Below, piece after piece: positions 60,400 through 64,000 of a stretch of DNA of 64,000 nt; position 1 is the first letter of the stretch; each line of letters starts with the position of its first letter. The notes under the pieces are model-generated. The model saw only the letters and a program-made list of their open reading frames with translations. It was not told where the DNA came from and did no database searches. The stretch lies in assembly GCA_947503925.1 (NCBI GenBank), contig CANNFQ010000002.1, positions 62,001 through 126,000 of the forward strand, given 5' to 3'. This stretch comes from an uncultured Paracoccaceae bacterium. GTDB lineage: Bacteria; Pseudomonadota; Alphaproteobacteria; Rhodobacterales; Rhodobacteraceae. A program made the position numbers and the translations under genes.

Positions 60400-61118
60400 G
60401 TATGCGGGCGCCCAATGAACATGCTGAAATAAGGGGCATTATCTTTGACAAGGATGGGACCCTTTTTGATTTCAACGCGACCTGGGGCGTATGGGCGCAA
60501 GACATGTTGCGTGCAGAGGCAGGTGGAGATGAGGCGCGCCTTGCGACCTTGGCCGATGTGCTTGGCTACGATTTGGCGCGGTCCCGATTCGTACCAGGCA
60601 GCATTGTCATTGCAGAGACGGTTGAGGTTGTCGCTCGGGCGATGTTGCCGCATCTTTCAGAGACAGATCCGGAGGTGTTGATCACCCGGATGAACGCAGC
60701 GGCGAGCAAAGTGCCGCAAGTTGAGGCGGCGCCGCTGATCCCCTTTTGCCAAACACTTGCGTCGCGCGGTTTCACGCTTGGTATCGCCACCAACGATGCC
60801 GAAGCGCCAGCACGTGCCCATTTGCAGGCCGCTGGCGTGATTGATGCGTTTTCTTTTGTTGCAGGGTTTGACAGCGGCCATGGCGGCAAACCCGCACCGG
60901 GGCAGTTGATGGCGTTTTGCCACGCTACAGGACTGGCGCCTGCCGAATGCGTGATGGTGGGTGACAGTTTGCATGATTTGCATGCTGGGCAGGCAGCGGG
61001 GATGCGCACCGTTGGCGTGTTGACCGGACCCGCATCCCGGGAAGAGCTGGCACCTGCTGCTGATATTGTTCTTGGGTCTATTGCCGACATGCCTGATTGG
61101 TTGGCTGCACGACCATAA
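60390..61118 (+). CDS. HAD-family phosphatase (Gph-like)
   Basis: 242 residues. Motif I is FDKDGTLFDF, with nucleophile Asp and acid/base Asp; motif II is GIATNDAEA; motif III is the Lys in GGKPAPG; and motif IV is MVGDSLHDL. It resembles phosphoglycolate phosphatase-type haloacid dehalogenase phosphatases. The start ATG 60390 lies inside the previous gene. A second in-frame Met is at residue 5. The substrate is not fixed; glycolate pathway context exists in this genome, but the glc operon is 44 kb away. Confidence 0.92.
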   Translation: MDLSMRAPNEHAEIRGIIFDKDGTLFDFNATWGVWAQDMLRAEAGGDEARLATLADVLGYDLARSRFVPGSIVIAETVEVVARAMLPHLSETDPEVLITRMNAAASKVPQVEAAPLIPFCQTLASRGFTLGIATNDAEAPARAHLQAAGVIDAFSFVAGFDSGHGGKPAPGQLMAFCHATGLAPAECVMVGDSLHDLHAGQAAGMRTVGVLTGPASREELAPAADIVLGSIADMPDWLAARP

Positions 61119-61200
61119 AGCGACAGGTTGTGTCGCTGTTTCGTCATCACTCATCCAGATCCCTTGGCATTCTTAAACGGTAGGGAGAAGGAATAGGTCG

Positions 61201-62757
61201 ATGGCAGAGGACAAACCAAGACGGCGTGGCGGCGGCAGAGCAGGGGCTGCCAATAGACGTGGCACCGCAGCAATCGAGCAGATGCCATGGCGCATCCCGG
61301 TGAATACCGACCGCCCGACAGAACCTTTGGCCGAAGAGGGCGTCCAGGCGATACATGACGGAGCGATGCGCATCCTAGAAGAGGTGGGCATTGAGTTTTT
61401 GCATGATGAGGCGCTGGCCTTGTTCAAAGAGGCAGGCTGCAAAGTTGATGGCACCAATGTGCGGATGGGCCGCGACTGGGTGATGGAAATGCTGGGAACT
61501 GCGCCCGCGCAATTTGACATCACCCCGCGCAACCCGGATCGCAAGATCACGGTGGGCGGCAAACATATTCTCTTTGGCAATGTCTCTTCTCCGCCGAACT
61601 ATTTTGACCTTGAGATTGGCAAGAAGGTTTCGGGCACCCGCGCGCAATGTGCCAACCTGCTGCGGCTGACCCAGTATTTCAATTGTATCCATTTCGCCGG
61701 TGGTTATCCGGTTGAGGCCGTGGATTTGCACGCCTCTGTCCGTCACCTTGACATCATGTATGACAAGCTCTTGCTGACGGATAAGGTCGTGCATGCCTAT
61801 TCCTTGGGCAAGGAGCGCGTCGAAGATGTGATGGAGATGGTCAAGATTGCCGGTGGGTTGAGCGAAGATGAATTCGCAGCCAGACCGCACATGTACACCA
61901 ACATCAACTCTACCTCGCCGCTGAAACATGACGATTTGATGATCGACGGTTGCTTGCGCTGCGCACGGCGTGGTCAGGCGATTATCGTGACACCTTTCAC
62001 ATTGGCGGGGGCCATGGCACCGGTCACGATGTCGGGTGCTGTCACGTTGTCAATTGCCGAGGCAATCAGCGCGATCGCCCTGTTTCAATATGTCCGTCCC
62101 GGCGCGCCCTGTGTCATTGGCACATTTACCAGCAATGTTGACATGAAATCTGGGGCACCTGCCTTTGGCACCCCCGAATATATGCGTGCAACACAGATGA
62201 CAGGACAGATGGCGCGGTTTTATGGTTTGCCCATGCGCGCATCGGGGTCTTGTGCGGCTAACATCCCGGACGGGCAGGCCATGTGGGAGACGTCAAACGC
62301 GCTGTGGTCTGCCGTCCAATCAAGCACCAACATCGTTTACCACGCCGCAGGCTGGCTTGAGGGTGGTTTGGTCGCTTGTCCGGAAAAATTCGTGATGGAT
62401 TGCGAGATCCTGCAAATGATCCAGCGCTATATGGAGCCGGAAGTCGTCGCAACCGGCCCGGAAGACATTGCATTTGATGCGATCAAGGAGGTCGGCCCAA
62501 ATGGTCATTATTTTGGCATCGATCATACGCAGGAACGCTATGAAAACGCCTTTTATCAGCCATTTGTGTCGAACTGGCAGAATTTCGAAGCCTGGGAAGT
62601 TGCGGGTGGTATTTGGACGGCTGAGCGGGCGCATGGGGTCTTCAAGGATATCATTGGTAACTTTGAGGCACCGGCGATTGATCCGGGTGTTCGCGATGCG
62701 TTAACCGATTATGTGGAGCGGCGCACAGCAGAAGGTGGTGCGCCGACAGATTTTTAA
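61201..62757 (+). CDS. MttB-family corrinoid methyltransferase (pyrrolysine-free)
   Basis: 518 residues of the trimethylamine methyltransferase (MttB) superfamily, with a basic N-terminal tail (KPRRRGGGRAG) and the TIM-barrel family stretches ALFKEAGCKVDG, LLRLTQYFNCIHFAGGYPVEAVD and TLSIAEAISAIALFQYVRPGAPC. No in-frame amber codon is present, so it is not the pyrrolysine form; related proteins demethylate glycine betaine (MtgB) or other quaternary amines. It may act on betaine made by the carnitine genes. The corrinoid protein and activase are not in the window. AAGGA is located before ATG 61201. Confidence 0.9.
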   Translation: MAEDKPRRRGGGRAGAANRRGTAAIEQMPWRIPVNTDRPTEPLAEEGVQAIHDGAMRILEEVGIEFLHDEALALFKEAGCKVDGTNVRMGRDWVMEMLGTAPAQFDITPRNPDRKITVGGKHILFGNVSSPPNYFDLEIGKKVSGTRAQCANLLRLTQYFNCIHFAGGYPVEAVDLHASVRHLDIMYDKLLLTDKVVHAYSLGKERVEDVMEMVKIAGGLSEDEFAARPHMYTNINSTSPLKHDDLMIDGCLRCARRGQAIIVTPFTLAGAMAPVTMSGAVTLSIAEAISAIALFQYVRPGAPCVIGTFTSNVDMKSGAPAFGTPEYMRATQMTGQMARFYGLPMRASGSCAANIPDGQAMWETSNALWSAVQSSTNIVYHAAGWLEGGLVACPEKFVMDCEILQMIQRYMEPEVVATGPEDIAFDAIKEVGPNGHYFGIDHTQERYENAFYQPFVSNWQNFEAWEVAGGIWTAERAHGVFKDIIGNFEAPAIDPGVRDALTDYVERRTAEGGAPTDF

Positions 62758-62785
62758 CCACGGCCCTTTGATTATCCTTGCGGTA

Positions 62786-62812
62786 AACGCATACCAGTTT
62801 CGGGTATGCGTT
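62786..62812 (+). terminator. Terminator-like hairpin after the MttB gene
   Basis: AACGCATACC (62786-62795) pairs perfectly with GGTATGCGTT (62803-62812), a 10-bp stem with a 7-nt loop, 28 bases beyond the MttB stop. The following bases are AATCCTTG, a weak U-tract. The rest of 62758-63001 is non-coding and includes the CAP gene promoter region; nothing else was recognised. Confidence 0.65.
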
Positions 62813-63001
62813 AATCCTTGATGTACCACTATGTTTGCCTGTCCGATGTATTGCTGCGCTTAAGTCGCTTTTGATCACAATTGTGCAACAATTTAGCAAG
62901 ATAGGCACCTAATTGCCGCCTGGCTGCCTATGCGCTGCCTTAGCATCGCCCTGTTTCCTTAGCATCTGTTAACCTGGGCGTAGGAGTGAAGGGATTAGGA
63001 A

Positions 63002-63478
63002 ATGAGGCGATTGGTAAGCTTGATTACAGGCGCGGTATTGGCTGCGGTGGGGTCGCAGGCGGCAGCCGCAAACTGCGTGACGCCCACCAATGTGAATGCG
63101 TTGGCCAGCGAAATTGCAGCAGGTGTGAACGCGAGCCGCCGGGCACATGGTCAAGCCCCGTTGCAGTTCAACCAGCGGCTGGGGCATGCTGCAATGCGGC
63201 ACGCTTGCGACATGGTGGCCAATAATTTTTTTGATCATCGTGGGTCTGATGGGTCAACGTCGCAACGTCGGGTGCAAGCGGCGGGCTATCGTGATTGCAT
63301 CGTCGCTGAAAACCTGGCCTGGGGTTACCCGCAATCGAGGCAGATTATTGATGGCTGGATGAACTCACCCGGACATCGCCGCAATATGTTGCATCCGCGG
63401 ATTGAGGAATTTGGCGTGGGTATCACGCAAGGTCCCAAAGGTCCTTACTGGGTGTTGGTTGTCGGCAAGAGTTGTTGA
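63002..63478 (+). CDS. Secreted CAP-domain protein
   Basis: 158 residues. A signal peptide ends near SQAAAA at residue 23. The CAP/SCP fold is seen: NASRRAHGQAPLQFNQRLGHAAMRHACDMVANNFFDHRGSDG, AENLAWGYPQSRQIIDGWMNSPGHRRNML and the C-terminal GVGITQGPKGPYWVLVVG. The conserved His and Glu residues of the CAP cavity (HACDM, AENLAW, GHRRN) are present. Bacterial CAP proteins are small extracytoplasmic proteins of mostly unknown role. RBS TAGGAA is just before the start. Confidence 0.9.
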   Translation: MRRLVSLITGAVLAAVGSQAAAANCVTPTNVNALASEIAAGVNASRRAHGQAPLQFNQRLGHAAMRHACDMVANNFFDHRGSDGSTSQRRVQAAGYRDCIVAENLAWGYPQSRQIIDGWMNSPGHRRNMLHPRIEEFGVGITQGPKGPYWVLVVGKSC

Positions 63479-63483
63479 GAGGT

Positions 63484-63505
63484 GGATGGGTTAAAACTCA
63501 TCTTA
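63484..63505. terminator. Palindrome related to the one at 49830
   Basis: GATGGGTT (63484-63491) and AACTCATC (63495-63502) form an 8-bp stem with one G-U-type mismatch and a 3-nt loop. TTA (63503-63505) after it is the reverse complement of the dtd stop TAA. It lies six bases after the CAP gene stop. The layout is that of the copy at 49830-49853. Confidence 0.55.
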
Positions 63506-63940
63506 CAGTTCCATCCAGATCGTCACCGGACCGTCATTGACCAGACTCACCGCCATATCGGCCCCAAATGATCCGATTGCGGTTGGAATACCCAAATCGG
63601 CCATATCAGCAACAAAAGCTTCATAGAGTAATCGCCCCTGTTCCGGTGCGGTAGCCGCCGAAAACCCCGGTCGATTGCCCCGCGATGTATCCGCAGCCAA
63701 AGTGAATTGGCTGACGATCAAGGCTGCTCCACCTGTATCAACCAGCGACCGGTTCATCTTGCCTGCATCATCGGCGAAGATGCGCAACTTACTGACCTTT
63801 GCCGCGAGGGCGGCAGATGTCGTGGCGTCATCGCCTTCCATCGCGCAGACTAGAATAAGCAGCCCTTGGCCAATCTGCCCGATGACTGCGCCATCCACCC
63901 GTACCGCAGCTTCGCTAACCCGCTGGATCAATGCTCTCAT
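63503..63940 (-). CDS. dtd: D-aminoacyl-tRNA deacylase
   Basis: 145 residues, normal length. The family motifs are SQFTLAAD near residue 78 and [11 protein letters not shown] at the C-terminus (the NxGPVT motif), which form the active site that strips D-amino acids and glycine from mischarged tRNAs. [17 protein letters not shown] is the typical start. ATG 63940 overlaps the stop of an upstream gene by 4 nt. The stop codon TAA is part of the palindrome at 63484-63505. Confidence 0.96.
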   Translation of the reverse strand: MRALIQRVSEAAVRVDGAVIGQIGQGLLILVCAMEGDDATTSAALAAKVSKLRIFADDAGKMNRSLVDTGGAALIVSQFTLAADTSRGNRPGFSAATAPEQGRLLYEAFVADMADLGIPTAIGSFGADMAVSLVNDGPVTIWMEL

Positions 63941-64000
63941 AACTCAGCGGCCCAGGGTGGGTTGGCTCCGGCGCGGCTGACTGTGATCGCTGCAACCTTT
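63937..64000 (-). CDS. Partial CDS, unidentified (runs off the window)
   Basis: The minus-strand frame that ends with TGA at 63937-63939 overlaps the dtd start (ATGA) and is open to the window edge. The visible C-terminal residues are [20 protein letters not shown]. They are too few to name a family. The 4-nt overlap typical of coupled genes is the main reason to believe it is coding. Confidence 0.5.
   Translation of the reverse strand, partial: KVAAITVSRAGANPPWAAEL

Noticed and set aside
61201..62757. Pyrrolysine-dependent trimethylamine methyltransferase
   Set aside because: There is no in-frame TAG within the gene.

Overview
The window looks like chromosomal DNA of a marine alphaproteobacterium of the Rhodobacteraceae (Roseobacter group). 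Several loci point there together: a glcDEF glycolate oxidase operon, the phyR / nepR-ecfG general stress locus with an EcfG-type promoter, an Anbu proteasome-homologue cluster, a moxR-DUF58-DUF4159 operon beside DUF1285, a PA14/RTX/Hint-domain protein, carnitine degradation genes and a pyrrolysine-free MttB. The genus cannot be named from the sequence. No rRNA, tRNA, CRISPR array, insertion sequence or prophage gene was found. The DNA is gene-dense; many neighbours overlap by 1-4 nt and no gene-free stretch exceeds about 300 bases.

Layout. 0-8 kb: OmpA-like lipoprotein, an Ada-type regulator/methyltransferase, endonuclease III, a PfkB sugar kinase, a small surface-glycan locus (putative sulfotransferase, GT14-type glycosyltransferase), a HIT protein and an orphan ABC ATPase. 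8-13 kb: zinc-finger protein, DNA polymerase I, a secreted protein behind a G10 tract, a small heat-shock protein with a heat-shock promoter and a ROSE-like RNA thermometer, and an exported trypsin-like protease. 13-18 kb: glcDEF with a 25-bp palindromic operator candidate. 18-23 kb: accessory genes, including a tandem repeat, the PA14-RTX-Hint protein and a large helical protein of unknown function. 23-30 kb: the translationally coupled moxR operon.

30-36 kb holds the most unusual locus: three minus-strand genes for an SGNH hydrolase-trypsin fusion, an animal-type heme peroxidase and a papain-like protease-alpha/beta hydrolase fusion. None has a signal peptide, and all recognisable catalytic residues are present. 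I propose this as the undescribed system; its function is not known. It lies head-to-head with the Anbu cluster (36-41 kb: two transglutaminases, circularly permuted ATP-grasp, alpha-E protein, Anbu).

41-50 kb: sulfatase, lytic transglycosylase, the ecfG/nepR/phyR stress switch, metG, a small outer-membrane protein, an MFS transporter, an aldo/keto reductase and a GNAT acetyltransferase whose leader can fold into two mutually exclusive hairpins. 50-56 kb: a probable carnitine-to-betaine operon that includes a lipocalin and a small lipoprotein, then an EamA transporter and a NUDIX hydrolase. 56-64 kb: DUF983 protein, EF-hand protein, an ECF sigma / membrane protein / periplasmic sensor trio, a PleD-like diguanylate cyclase whose first receiver lacks its phosphoacceptor, DUF3572, a HAD phosphatase, the MttB-family protein (a possible betaine demethylase), a CAP protein and D-aminoacyl-tRNA deacylase.

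Two architectural patterns stand out. Five of about twelve convergent gene pairs overlap by exactly four bases (CTAA/TTAG), and two others end in related palindromes that contain the stop codon of the minus-strand gene.
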